From Ophiura sarsii (Eukaryota > Echinodermata > Ophiuroidea > Amphilepidida > Ophiuridae), in NCBI GenBank assembly GCA_035610835.1, contig CM069457.1:43937319-44001318 (forward strand): 64,000 nt of DNA, read 5' to 3'. The position numbers and the translations under genes are program-made. Shown here piece by piece: positions 49,677-57,834 of this stretch (within the stretch, counting starts at the first letter, position 1; each line of letters starts with the position of its first letter). The notes beneath the pieces were generated by a model, which was given only the letters and a program-made list of their open reading frames with translations, had not been told where the DNA came from and searched no databases.

Positions 49677-52600
49677 TAGGGGTGTAGGGTCAAAAATTTC
49701 GCATGGTCAAAAAAATTCGCACGGTCAAAAAATCGCACGGTCACAAAATTTCGCACAGTCACAAAATTTCGCACGGTCACAAAATTTCGCACAGTCACAA
49801 ATTTTCGCACGGCCACAAAATTTTAGTAACCGGCCCTGAGAGGCCAAAAACCAAGCGGCCCATGTGGCGATCGCCACAACGCCACAGTGGCCAGTCCGCC
49901 CCTGCTCTAAAACCATGATCTTGAAGTAATTAAGAATCGTATCGCCCTGTAACTTGGAATGTATGTACGATTTATGATCAGAAATGTAAATATGCAAGAA
50001 AATCTGCTTTCAATTTTTTTTTTCGATGTTGAGGGCGTTCCTTTGAAAGATCACATAATATACCTTTAAGGGACATTAATTAGTCTCCCATCTCCAGTAC
50101 TTATCAAAAACAAAACAAATTTAACCGCCCATGCTCATCGAACCCAAAATATTAACCGCCTGGTTTACTCATCTAGCGGGTCCAGCTAGTGTTATCAATT
50201 ATCCGTTGTTTTAAAGACGTGTGCATAATGCGTGCAATGTTGTACCATAGTATGACACGCCAGAGTGGCCATAAAACGGCGAGTTTCATGAAACGCTTAT
50301 GAGATCATAAAACACACGGCGAGTTCATGAAACAAGCGATGAGATCATAAAACACACGGCGAGTTCATGAAACAAGCGATGAGATCATAAAACACACGGC
50401 GAGTTCATGAAACAAGCGATGAGATCATAAACCACACGGCGAGTTCATTAAAGAAGCGATGAGACTTGCCCACGCCGAATTTAACACGAGCCGAGATTGA
50501 GCACACGGCGAGTTCAGCGCGCACGAGCCGAGATTTAGCATACGGTGAATTGGACACAAGCCGATATTTAGCCAAGATTTGAGCTTGCCCACGACTAAAA
50601 TGAGTTTGTATTCCGAGCTGAGAATAGGCAACATCCAGCATGGGGGGATTGCGGATTAATTAACTATTATTACTAGAAGTAATTTTTTCGCCAGTGTAAC
50701 ACTTAGAAACCTAAAGGGGGATGGGGAATTACAAACTAGGAGCTTAAACCAGCACAATTTTAAGTAAGCCCAGCCCTACCTAAGTTTTAAGTTCACAACA
50801 AATCATGATGTATTTAACCATGTTAACGAGTTAGTCCACCCAGTATTTCCCCTTCCCAAGCAAACATTAAAGTAAAATTATAGTCATGACACAAAAATAT
50901 AGAATGCTCAGTGTTTGAATATATAGTCAGCATGGGCTATGTCAGCCTCTCTGCTCTTTCCTCACGGTTTCACAAGTCAAACATTGTATCGATATATTAT
51001 GTGAAATAAAAAATATAACATTTTATGCCTATCGACATCGTGTGAATTTATTAATAAGCTTATTTATGACCCAACGTCATTATTTGCTTTCGTGGTTTAT
51101 TTTATATTTAGTTAACCTACAAGATGCATTAAAAAGAGTCTTATCAAAATGTAAACAATCCAAAATACGCGCTAGATCTGGCAGGCCTACCCGATCGCAC
51201 GGTATACAATGACATCGCGTTATTCCCCACGGTTGTGGTACTACTACGCGCGTGCACTTGGTCCAGGTTGCCGGCGTGGGCAAAATCAAAAATAAATCGG
51301 CGTGTGGTAAAATTTGTCAGATTTGCTATTAAACTCGGCGTGTGGGCAAGTCTCGGCTCGCGCTGAACTGACCGTGTGTTTTATGATCTCATCGCATGTT
51401 TTATGAACTCGCCGTGTGTTGTTATGATCTCATCGCTTGTTTTATGAACTCGCCGTGTGTTTCATGATCTCATCGCGTGTTACATGGTCTCATCGCTTGT
51501 CTCGTGATCTCATCGCTTGTTTTATGAACTAGCCGATTTATGGCCGCTCTGGCGTGCCATACCCTTAATCCAGGGCCCTGGACCATTCGTAATGTGGAGC
51601 AGGCGTTGAGTAAATGACGTATACTGAATAATTAAACTACATGTATAGCTATTTCTGTCAGTATGATGTCAGACGGTTTATAAAATGTATACGTCGTACA
51701 TTATAATTGATGACCTATTGTATTTTTTTCTCATTATAATGTGCATCCACTTCGCTGGTTGCTGTTTTTGTGCCCGCCCGTGAATTTAATGAAACGTTGC
51801 CAGGAAACAAACGTATATAAACATACAGCCAGCAGGGAGGTCACGCTGCGTGTCAGATTTTGTTATACACAAGAAAACAATGGATCCAATCTCAGTGACT
51901 GCAATATTTGCTAGAAATAGCTTCGGAAAATGGTCTATTTGAGCATCTCAAAAACTGAGAAACGTGTTAAAATTCATGTAGAATTTTAGAGGAGGGTCAT
52001 TAACATCTGCAGATCGGTAAAATGTATAGTATTAAACACGTTTTGTGACCAAATTTATGTCGTAAAATGTTAGAAAATTCACGTTTTGAAAATCTGTGGT
52101 CTTCGAAATTACAGGAATCCTAACTCATTCTAAACTTCACCAAATCATGAAATGAACCCTCGTCTACAAAAAAAAGTCCATGTACGTATTGCTCTATCTG
52201 CTTGGAGGTAGCGAAGACCACGCAAACATCATAGCTTCATACAACGGAATGAAATCCGCCATAGAGATTACATAGCGAAAATCGTAGAGATTTGCACTGC
52301 AGTCCTCTGAGTGTAGGGAGCGTTGACAAAAGCAAGGTCCTTTGGCTATTGTGTTTGTGCATGTTTGTGACGACTGACCCCGTTTAACAATCTTCATAGC
52401 TTTCATATAGGGCTTAGGTGACCTAACCATTGACTGCATAATCTGCTTTTTCATAACTCCAAAATATGATTTTTTTAGAAAGCAGACTTTATTGCAGATT
52501 TACATTTCTGAATCCTGAATCATGAATATATTCTGAGTTACTGGGTGATACGATTCCTAATTACTTCGAAATCATGGTTTTAGAGTGAATTTAGAATGAA

Positions 52601-55600
52601 AATATACTGTCCAGTTAGCAGGACAGTTTATGTTCACTCTTTAAACCATGATTTTGAAGTAATTAGGAATCTTATCGCTGTGCAACTCAGAATATATTTA
52701 TGATTAATGATCAGAAATGTAAATCTGAAAGAAAAAGGATCGAGGGCGTCCCATGGAAAAGATCGCATAATATGCCTTTAAATTACATTTCGTTAGTATA
52801 GTTTTGTTTTATTTTAATCTTCGTTGAATGTCTTGTTCCACCCGATAGAACGCCGCCTTTCTGTTTACAAGCTTCAAGGTCCAAGACACCTATTACCTTC
52901 AAAGAATGTTGCAAGGCATTACAAACAACAGAGAGTACATAGATAATAATGGAAACAATTTGTGAGTTATGATATTTATGGTGTTTACAAATGATGATAC
53001 TTAACACTTCTACGCGGCTATTTGATTTACCATACAAACAGATTTTTCAGAAACCTTTCCTAACTTTCGAAGTCTACATCAAGAATTGCTGAACCAATAC
53101 TAGGCATGGTACTTATTTCAATGCATTTCTCATGGTGATTCCAAAATATGGTAATGAAATTCAAAAATGTTGACACTTTTAAAACATTTTGTGAAATTTT
53201 GGTGTCGTCTGGGTTAATATTGATCAATCTAGAGAGTCATATATGGAACAGTTAGAGAAACAATTCTAGATTTCGAAAACTTAGATATAACGATTTCAGA
53301 TTTGGAACGGTTGGACATATCACTAGCGGAGTTAGAACAATGTACAATGCCAGATTTGGAACTCTTGGGCATAACAACGTCAAATTTGGAACTGCTGGAT
53401 AAAGCAATGTCAGACTCGGAACACTTTAACTTTGGAAAACCGATTTTGCAATCTTTTATTTCTAGTCATAGATAAAAAGGTTTTAAAGGAATTCACGGTT
53501 TCCAGAATGTGCAAACAAGTTATAGTACATGCACGTAACGGGTGAAAACAGAGCTCCTTGAAAATAAGCTGCAGGTTTTATTGACAGGTTTTTTTTAAAA
53601 CTTGTCTGATGGTGAACCCGTTTAAAAGAAAATACGTCAATGGTAACAATTTTAATATTTCTTTATATCACTCAACAGTACTTTTTTCATGCCTCCAAAC
53701 CTGGAAGGTGGAAGACTCAAAGTGACTCACCCGAATTTCTTTCGCTACATCTTTAAAAACTTCCTTGAGCTGAAGGGAAGCAGGCCAACAACTGGTAAGG
53801 TATAGTTTATAACCTAAGTCGAAAACGACAAATCAGATGATTAAAGTGTTCATATTGTGACTCGAATTTTATTTATGGTGTTATCGATTTCATCGCGTCT
53901 ACAAGTCTCATTAAAAGAAGTGTCTGGTTTACGGGTAGGATTGGACACAACCCAGTGGGGGCACATTGGTTGGTACAATGTTGTGTCAACGTCAATATCT
54001 AACGTTGGATGATGGTTGCCTGGAAGGTGAATATGAAAGGTTTTTAACGCCAAAATACGACGTTGGTGTGACGTACACATTCAACGGTGTGCCGACGTTA
54101 AACAAATTGAATCAACATAACCATTTGATAGCAAATGTGTTGATTTCTTCCTAAAATGTACATGTACTTTGTGATTTATCGCTTAGTAACCAGGGAATGG
54201 TGATGTGGGTGGGGTGGGCTGCATGGTCATGGCTCTTTGATGTTTATGTTCTTGCTCAATGTATTTGCATTTACATAGTAAGCAATTACTTCCTCTTCCT
54301 GTAACCAGTGAGAATATTATATGCATATATCAATATACATTCAATGGTGTTGCATCGACTTAATTCAAATAAATTAATAGGTTTAAATAAATAAATGGTG
54401 CAAATTAGCTCATTACTTACTTACTTTTACTTACTTTTACTTACTTAGGGCGGATGATTTTTCCGAACCACAATGCCTCTCCAGATCTTCCTTCCCAACA
54501 TAGCTGTCTTGATTTCTTCCACCTGCAGTCCTGTATCACTTTTTAGTATGTCAATGTAGGTCAGGGCTGGTCTACCACGCTTTCTTACTCCGTGCTTTGG
54601 TATCCAATGTATGAGTTTGTGTACAAGCTCCCCCTGAAGCAGTGTCCAGCAAATCTTGCTCTGCGTTCTCTGATCTTGTCCGAGACTTTTGGAATGTCCC
54701 CATACAGGTCTTTATTTATCACATGCTGACTCCCATTTGATGTTGAACACAGATCTTAGCATCCAGTTGTTTACCAAGCTTTGGGGTGACTGTCCATGCC
54801 TCACATCCATAAAGGAGGACTGATTCTACTGTAGCTATGAACAGTCTTTCGTTGAGCTTTCTGGATAGTGATTTAGCCTTCCATAACTGACTAAGTTTGC
54901 CGCAAGCTCTCCATGCAGCTGCTTTGCGTGTTTTGATGTCCTTTTCAGTGCTGTTCATCCAGGCTCCAAGGTATTTGAAGTCCTCCACTTTATCAAGGCG
55001 CATGCCTTCGCCTGTGGTGATTACAGGTACTTGCGTCTGGTTGAAGGACATGTACGTCGTCTTTGCAGCGTTCATTTTGAGCCTAACTCTGCCCACTGAA
55101 GTCTCCACTCTGTTGAGTTGAGTGATTGCGCTTGAGACATTTCCTCGGACAACAGTGCAATGTCGTCAGCAAAGTCTAAGTCGGTTAATACGGTTGGTCC
55201 TAATCTTCTGCTGCTTCTTTTTGTTAGGTGGAATCCTAGCTCTTCTTCTCTGCCATCTATGGCCTCTGTTAGGGCATAGTCAAGAACAATGACAAAAAGA
55301 TATTGAGCCAAGGTGTCTCCTTGTAGTACTCCAGCCAGTATCTCAAACACTTCTGTTTCTCCATCTGGTGATAACCTTTGCCTTGGTGTCTTTGTATATA
55401 TCTGCTATCGCATTTGTAAGCTGATCGGGTACACCATAGGCTTTCAATATTTGCAGCATGCGTCCCCTGTGTATTGTGTCAAACGCTTTTTTGAAGTCGA
55501 TAAAGGTTATGATGGCTGGTAGGTTATTTGATCTTATTCCTTCAATAATTCTTCGGAGGGCAAGTATATGACCTACAGTGGTACGTCCTACTCTGAAGCC

Positions 55601-56840
55601 ATTTTGATTAGCTCTTAGGTGGACGTCGAGCTCCGGTCTAATTCTGTTGAGTATCATCTTGTTGTATAGCTTGGCAACAATTGAACTCAGGCTTATTCCA
55701 CGGTAGTTGCCCCCAAGCTGAGATCACCTGATTTCGGTATTGGTACTATGTTGAGAATAGTCCACTGTTCTGGCTTTTTCCCGTTCAACAAGGCATCATT
55801 GCAGAAGTCAAGAATGATGTTATCCAAATCACATCTTTTGAGCATTTCAGGTGTAATACCATCTTCCCCACATCTTTCCCCTCTACTAGTGCCTTCTTAG
55901 CCTTCTCATATTCCTCCAAGCCAAAGGTTCCTACTTTAATGTTGAGATTTGATAGTATTGGAGCAATTTCCTCATCCTCGTTTCTTATATGTGGTGGGCT
56001 CCCAAGTAGGTTTTTGAAGTGAGTGTACCAGTTATTTAATCTCTCCTTTTGCGTGGATCCTTTGATTTGCCCCTTTTCTTGTTGTCAATCTTCCTGATAT
56101 TTGGTTTATCAGTTTCCAACTCTTACCAGGCTTGCTGTTTATGTGGGCATTTTCTACCTCTCTTAGCTTATTGGTAAGGTCTTTCTCTTTCACTTGATCA
56201 TAAGCCTCTCCTAGGCTCTTCTTAGCATCCTTATAATCTCTTCTATTGTCCTCATCGTTAGTGTCTAGTTGATATTGCGTAAGCTTCATCAATTTTTGTT
56301 CTCGCTTGGTAACCTGTGCGTCTTTTGAGAAGTAGCTTCTTTTCTCTTTCTTCCTCACAGGAATGACTTCTTCTGCAGCTTCTTGAGTGGCTGTAATGAA
56401 CCTTGTGTATTTCTCGGATGCAGTGGGCATAACCGACTATTGTTTGTATATTAAACATAGAGTTTGTCATTTCATGTAGGGGCATCAGTGCCCCATCACC
56501 CACCCCACCCGGCCCCCTATTACGCCCGTTAATTTAAAATGGGTTCTGATTAATTAAGCTGCCTCAGAGGAATAAAAATCCCCTCTTACCTATCTAGAAT
56601 AACAGTGTGTTTTGTTCGGTTTCAGGAGCAATAGTGGTGTTTACAGCGATGCATATCTGCGACGAAGTAACAATATATGGATTCGGTTACGACTCTAGAT
56701 TTACCATGCATTATTACGATACAACATTTATAACACACACCAATGCATCGACTGCGTCTCACGATATACACAACGAGAGAGCATTGTGGAAAAAACTACA
56801 TTCGGAAGGTGTACTGAGACTTTTTAAACGTGATCCATAG
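35003..56840 (+). CDS. ST6GALNAC: ST6GalNAc-type sialyltransferase gene (GT29), one exon not found
   Basis: Six exons (35003-35542, 36813-36984, 43067-43214, 43536-43644, 53679-53794, 56626-56840) encode a Golgi type II membrane enzyme that transfers sialic acid from CMP-Neu5Ac to GalNAc of O-glycans. Seen: N-terminal anchor, stem, motif L ([23 protein letters not shown]), [11 protein letters not shown] typical of ST6GalNAc I/II, motif S ([17 protein letters not shown]) and the VS/C-terminal region with HYYDT. Exons 1-2, 2-3, 3-4 and 5-6 join in phase. Exon 4 ends in phase 0 while exon 5 needs two bases from before, so an exon of roughly 120-150 bp must lie between 43645 and 53678 or be missing. 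The introns are full of transposons. The last exon is also present inverted at 8564-8778. ST6GalNAc I versus II cannot be separated here. Confidence 0.88.
35896..36031 (-). mobile_element. tRNA-derived SINE fragment
   Basis: On the minus strand it shows box A (TGTGGTCCAGTGGAGTAG), box B (GGTCGTGAGTTCTAGCC) and then GTGTCCTTGGGCAAGGCAC, as in the SINE at 427-890. It is cut after the first part of the body. It lies in intron 1 of the sialyltransferase gene. Confidence 0.8.
36813..36984 (+). CDS. ST6GALNAC: Sialyltransferase exon 2
   Basis: It follows a TTTTTCGTCAG acceptor and ends before GTATGT. It encodes [16 protein letters not shown] through [15 protein letters not shown]. This matches the region before motif L in ST6GalNAc enzymes, including the first conserved Cys and the PDIK...PFG pattern. 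It ends in phase 1, which fits exon 3. Confidence 0.82.
37015..37341. mobile_element. Small palindrome-array element (relative of 37765-40275)
   Basis: The ends GGAAAAGTGTACTTTAGG and CCTAAAGTACACTTTTCC are inverted repeats shared with the larger element. The interior is made of about eight degenerate palindromic units of the CAGTATCG/CGATACTG type. No clear 8-bp target duplication remains, so it is older. It lies in sialyltransferase intron 2. Confidence 0.75.
37800..38152. repeat. Left palindrome array, about 11 units
   Basis: Units follow CCAGTATCGnnCGATACTGG, spaced 31-34 bp, alternately flanked by GTTC/GAAC or GTAC. Spacers are AT-rich and partly complementary, so neighbouring units form larger palindromes (for example around 37912-37966). 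Confidence 0.9.
38543..38631 (+). repeat. 27-bp tandem repeat, about three copies
   Basis: Units of ACAATACGCAACACTATACG plus CAATGCG. The minus-strand ORF through it reads RIVALRIVL repeats by chance. No gene is inferred. Confidence 0.85.
39894..40250. repeat. Right palindrome array, about 10 units
   Basis: Units GTTCCAGTATCG + two bases + CGATACTGGAAC. The central two bases vary (ag, at, gg, gt, ac) while the arms stay complementary. Spacers form second-order palindromes: ATCAAATTGT and ACAATTTGAT lie on opposite sides of two units. Confidence 0.9.
40623..40997. mobile_element. TTAA-type foldback MITE, complete copy
   Basis: Flanked by TTAA on both sides (40619-40622, 40998-41001). The inverted repeats are about 180 bp each, from AGGTATATTATGTGATCTTT inward to the central stem CTGTCGG/CCGACAG at about 40792-40815. 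There is no coding sequence. TTAA targets are used by piggyBac and Kolobok elements. Other copies: 16301-16483, 43333-43452, 49278-50065, 52470-52777, 63546-63877. Confidence 0.85.
41295..42408 (+). mobile_element. Mariner-like transposon, internally decayed
   Basis: Ends CAGGGTGTCCCAAAAGTCTA and its complement are flanked by TA (41293-41294, 42409-42410). This terminal sequence is classic for mariner-group elements. The 1.1-kb body keeps only the N-terminal part of a transposase (see 41679-42073); the catalytic DDE/D core is deleted. It lies in sialyltransferase intron 2. Confidence 0.85.
41679..42073 (+). pseudogene. Mariner-type transposase N-terminal HTH remnant
   Basis: The ORF from 41679 encodes [18 protein letters not shown] then [17 protein letters not shown], the DUF4817-type helix-turn-helix seen at the N-terminus of some mariner transposases. 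A frameshift near 41910 separates it from a second piece ([32 protein letters not shown]), which is the second HTH. A stop follows at about 42073. No catalytic domain remains. Confidence 0.75.
42411..43066. other. Sialyltransferase intron 2, distal part
   Basis: AT-rich, with no recognised repeats or ORFs. It ends in the acceptor TTCACACACACAG before exon 3. Confidence 0.6.
43067..43214 (+). CDS. ST6GALNAC: Sialyltransferase exon 3 (motif L)
   Basis: It joins exon 2 in phase (G|TA) and encodes [17 protein letters not shown], then [20 protein letters not shown] and EIDSHDFVF. It ends AG before GTAAGT; the split Arg codon is completed by exon 4. This is sialyltransferase motif L, which binds CMP-sialic acid, with the conserved Cys that pairs with motif S. 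Confidence 0.92.
43333..43452. mobile_element. TTAA-type MITE fragment
   Basis: A diverged left half: ACGCGATCTTTTTCATCATG-like start, then GGAACGTCCCCTATC and CCTAATTACTTCAAAATC. It matches the order of blocks in the complete MITE at 40623-40997. It sits in intron 3. Confidence 0.5.
43536..43644 (+). CDS. ST6GALNAC: Sialyltransferase exon 4
   Basis: It follows a short acceptor (ATTCCGAAG) and completes [18 protein letters not shown], then [14 protein letters not shown] and VRNVENP before GTAAGT. The DVG..ISFYGF block is diagnostic of ST6GalNAc I/II-type enzymes. It ends in phase 0. If the donor is not used, the frame stays open for another 26 codons and stops at 43725. Confidence 0.88.
43645..45138. 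other. Sialyltransferase intron 4, proximal part; no feature recognised
   Basis: AT-rich. A 42-codon open frame follows an AG at 43830 ([13 protein letters not shown]...), and a good acceptor lies at 44311, but neither encodes anything like the missing sialyltransferase segment. No transposon ends were identified. Confidence 0.5.
45139..45330 (+). CDS. Candidate first exon of an unrecognised gene
   Basis: It opens with [19 protein letters not shown], continues as a Ser/Asp-rich segment ([18 protein letters not shown]) and reaches VYLK just before GTAATT, a possible donor. The sequence has a basic start and a low-complexity acidic body, as in the N-terminal tail of a nuclear or transposon-derived protein. 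I recognise no domain. It lies inside sialyltransferase intron 4, on the same strand. A possible continuation is at 46074-46469. Confidence 0.35.
46074..46469 (+). pseudogene. Decayed 3' exon of an unrecognised protein with basic tail
   Basis: After a TCATAATCAG acceptor-like site, three frames each carry protein-like pieces: [19 protein letters not shown], then [20 protein letters not shown] and [20 protein letters not shown], then [14 protein letters not shown] up to [11 protein letters not shown] and a stop at about 46467. The final PPPKRPRKG is a nuclear-localisation-like basic cluster. An AATAAA overlaps the stop. Two frameshifts make it a pseudogene or a poorly sequenced exon. It may belong with 45139-45330. 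Confidence 0.4.
46470..47449. other. Intronic DNA, nothing recognised
   Basis: Short chance ORFs only. An AAATGGCCGCCAT stretch occurs near 46650. No inverted repeat ends were found. Confidence 0.5.
47450..47640 (+). repeat. Dispersed repeat (relative of 7700-7860)
   Basis: It shares the order TTAATCAAAAATCATAGGCA, TTTAAATTGAGGATTTTGTG-like, CCCCATTTAGTGTAGTGCAC with 7700-7860 (reverse) and 57541-57701. Divergence shows it is a true interspersed family and not part of the assembly overlap. Confidence 0.6.
47747..47797 (+). repeat. Poly(G)-rich stretch
   Basis: Two G runs (about 20 bp and 10 bp) are separated by a short TGGGG..GGCATGG spacer. It ends in GGCTACGTCACTGAATA, similar to remnants of hAT-type ends found next to other G runs in the window. 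Confidence 0.7.
47915..48030 (+). repeat. AT-rich 19-bp tandem repeat
   Basis: Repeated ATTAATTAGCAATATGAAT units, at least three near-exact copies, preceded by a related TTTACTATAGCAATATGA pair. Confidence 0.8.
48060..49273. other. Intronic DNA, nothing recognised
   Basis: AT-rich, with several short repeats of TAATATAATTTA near 48690-48750. No coding exon or transposon terminus was identified. Confidence 0.5.
49625..49675 (+). repeat. Poly(G) tract, 51 bp
   Basis: The longest homopolymer in the window. Such a run is prone to length error, and the true length may differ. Confidence 0.9.
49690..49825 (+). repeat. 18-bp tandem repeat TTTCGCACGGTCACAAAA
   Basis: About seven imperfect copies, becoming regular from 49735 on, with alternation of CACGG and CACAG. 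The same unit follows the G run at 2067-2089. Confidence 0.88.
50253..51559. mobile_element. Transposon with repeat-array terminal inverted repeats
   Basis: Ends TGACACGCCAGAGTGGCCAT and ATGGCCGCTCTGGCGTGCCA are near-exact inverted repeats flanked by TA (50251-50252, 51560-51561). Just inside the left end are five 40-bp units. The right end carries the complementary array (51375-51540) with more divergence, and a second motif (CGAGCCGAGATT / TCTCGGCTCG) follows on both sides. The inner 700 bp has no recognised transposase. The TA target suggests a Tc1/mariner or similar origin, but this is tentative. Confidence 0.75.
50278..50465 (+). repeat. 40-bp tandem repeat, five units
   Basis: GGCGAGTTCATGAAACAAGC followed by GATGAGATCATAAAACACAC. 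Units start at 50278, 50318, 50358, 50398 and 50438, exactly 40 bp apart. The first and last differ slightly; the middle three are almost identical. Confidence 0.92.
51562..52469. other. Intronic DNA, nothing recognised
   Basis: An 86-codon minus-strand ORF (52194-52454) has no recognisable motif. No sialyltransferase-like sequence was found on the plus strand. Confidence 0.5.
52470..52777. mobile_element. TTAA-type foldback MITE, left end lost
   Basis: The right end finishes ATCGCATAATATGCC before TTAA (52778-52781). The arms are well preserved, and the central stem is CTGTCC/GGACAG instead of the CTGTCGG/CCGACAG of other copies. The first ~25 bp at the left are missing. Confidence 0.8.
53040..53205 (-). 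repeat. Dispersed repeat shared with 17590-17755
   Basis: On the minus strand it reads AAATTTCACAAAATG, then ACCATATTTTGGAATCACCA and GCCTAGTATTGGTTCAG. This is the same block order as at 17590-17755 next to the hAT-like element. It is an old copy; the ends are not defined. Confidence 0.6.
53269..53430 (+). repeat. Degenerate 30-bp repeat, about five units
   Basis: Units follow GATTTGGAACnnTTGGACAT plus a 10-base ATCAxxxTCA end; one unit is 24 bp. Because the period is a multiple of three, one frame stays open from 53233 to about 53474. It reads as repeating DLE(R/L)L(D/G)I units such as [10 protein letters not shown] and [10 protein letters not shown]. There is no ATG at its start. It lies in intron 4, 250 bp before exon 5. 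Confidence 0.6.
53679..53794 (+). CDS. ST6GALNAC: Sialyltransferase exon 5
   Basis: It follows ATCACTCAACAG and ends ACTG before GTAAGG. After a single leading base it encodes [20 protein letters not shown] then [18 protein letters not shown], joining exon 6 through a split Gly codon. The KVTHP.F..Y block followed by RPTTG is the standard lead-in to motif S. Its start phase does not fit exon 4, which points to a missing exon. Confidence 0.88.
53795..54369. other. Last sialyltransferase intron, proximal part
   Basis: No feature recognised. The remainder of this intron is the minus-strand RTE-like LINE at 54412-56434. Confidence 0.6.
54412..56434 (-). mobile_element. RTE-like LINE (right-arm copy)
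   Basis: Same element as 8970-10992 with the same frameshifts. Its TAAG-type tail is at 54412-54447. It occupies most of the last sialyltransferase intron in antisense orientation. Confidence 0.8.
56626..56840 (+). CDS. ST6GALNAC: Sialyltransferase exon 6 (motifs S and VS, stop)
   Basis: It follows TTTTGTTCGGTTTCAG and completes [28 protein letters not shown], a linker with one N-glycosylation sequon (NAS), the [20 protein letters not shown]-terminus and TAG at 56838-56840. The motif S Cys (HICDE) and the VS His are present, so the catalytic part looks functional. Confidence 0.93.
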
Positions 56841-57540
56841 CCTATATCAAAGAGGACGAGTGCAATATAGCATCCTGTATTGCCGAAGGTATTTTACAGA
56901 TCCAGAGACTACACTGCAAAAACTCTTTCAAAAGATCTTTTAAGAACAACTGGACTGTGTTGTTCGAGTACTCAGCTGAACAGCTCGTTACATTCTTAAA
57001 AAGTGGTTTAAACAGAGTGAATAACCACCCCCCCCCCCTCCCCCCTAAAACAAATCATGGACCCGCGCCTGTTCTGTATTGCCAAAGATACTCTTCAGAG
57101 ACTAAACTGCAAAAAAACGCTTTAACAATTGTTCAAGTGAACTGCTTTAGACAACCGTGTACATTGTTAAAACGTTTTCAAGCAGAATGAACAACAACCT
57201 TGTTTAAAACTTGTAATCAACCTTTTACACAGCGTTTATTTTGGGATTTGTTTTTTTAAGTGTAGGGACCCAATTCCTATCTTGAGTCGTCCATTCAAAT
57301 CCTTGTAGGACACGAGACCATGTCCATATAGATGAAAAATTGGCAGAATTTTGAAAAAAGAGAACCAGTGAACATCAATATGACGCCAACAAGAAGGAGA
57401 GTGGGAGCATATGGCACGTCGTCGACAATTCCAACCACTTCAATAGAGTCAACGGTATGGACAGCCCTCCAGAATGGAACACGTTAATTCAATGGCATCG
57501 CGCTGACCAATGATTTGTAACTGACCGTCACCTTATTAAC
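56841..57540 (+). other. Downstream of the sialyltransferase stop: 3' UTR / intergenic
   Basis: It contains a C-rich tract (57029-57046), a direct repeat of GTATTGCC..AGATAC type (56878 and 57076), and chance ORFs. No polyadenylation signal could be assigned with confidence. Confidence 0.5.
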
Positions 57541-57701
57541 ACCCTTTAATCACAATTTAATCAAAAATCCTAGGCATTTACGCAATTGTTCTTACTGTGA
57601 AGTCTTTTAAATTTAGGATGTTGTCATGCATACTTTTCGATTATAGTTTTAAACACCTCTTAAAAGTAGAAGATACCCTATTTAGTGTAGTGCACTCTTC
57701 A
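57541..57701 (+). repeat. Dispersed repeat (right-arm copy of 7700-7860)
   Basis: Same family as 47450-47640; see there. Confidence 0.6.
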
Positions 57702-57834
57702 TACGCACCCGCGTCCTTTTGTATTCATTCGCTGCTGTAAGGCGGCTTCGCCAATTTGAAACTGATCAAACTATAGCTGTGTTTGCCAGAGTACACAAGA
57801 AAGTTTTCCGAACTGTAAAACTGCACTTTCATGT

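Larger units (their letters stand above)
49492..49904. mobile_element. hAT-type MITE with 8-bp target duplication
   Basis: It starts CAGGAGCGGACTGG and ends CCAGTCCGCCCCTG, hAT-type terminal inverted repeats. Both sides carry CTCTAAAA (49484-49491 and 49905-49912), a perfect 8-bp duplication as made by hAT transposases. The interior holds a 51-bp G run and an 18-bp tandem repeat. No coding sequence; the ORFs on both strands are products of the repeats. Confidence 0.9.
49278..50065. mobile_element. TTAA-type foldback MITE split by a hAT insertion
   Basis: TTAA flanks at 49274-49277 and 50066-50069. The left arm runs AGGCATATGATGTGATCTTT to CATGGTTTTAGAGTGAA. The right arm begins with CTAAAACCATGAT and ends AGATCACATAATATACC. 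A 413-bp hAT element with its 8-bp duplication sits near the centre. Without it this copy would be about 370 bp, as for 40623-40997. Confidence 0.85.

Noticed and set aside
52866..52940. Open segment after a CTGTTTACAAG acceptor-like site ([18 protein letters not shown]) as the missing sialyltransferase exon
   Set aside because: It does not resemble the expected region of GT29 enzymes, and a stop follows before any donor. The weak likeness was not enough.
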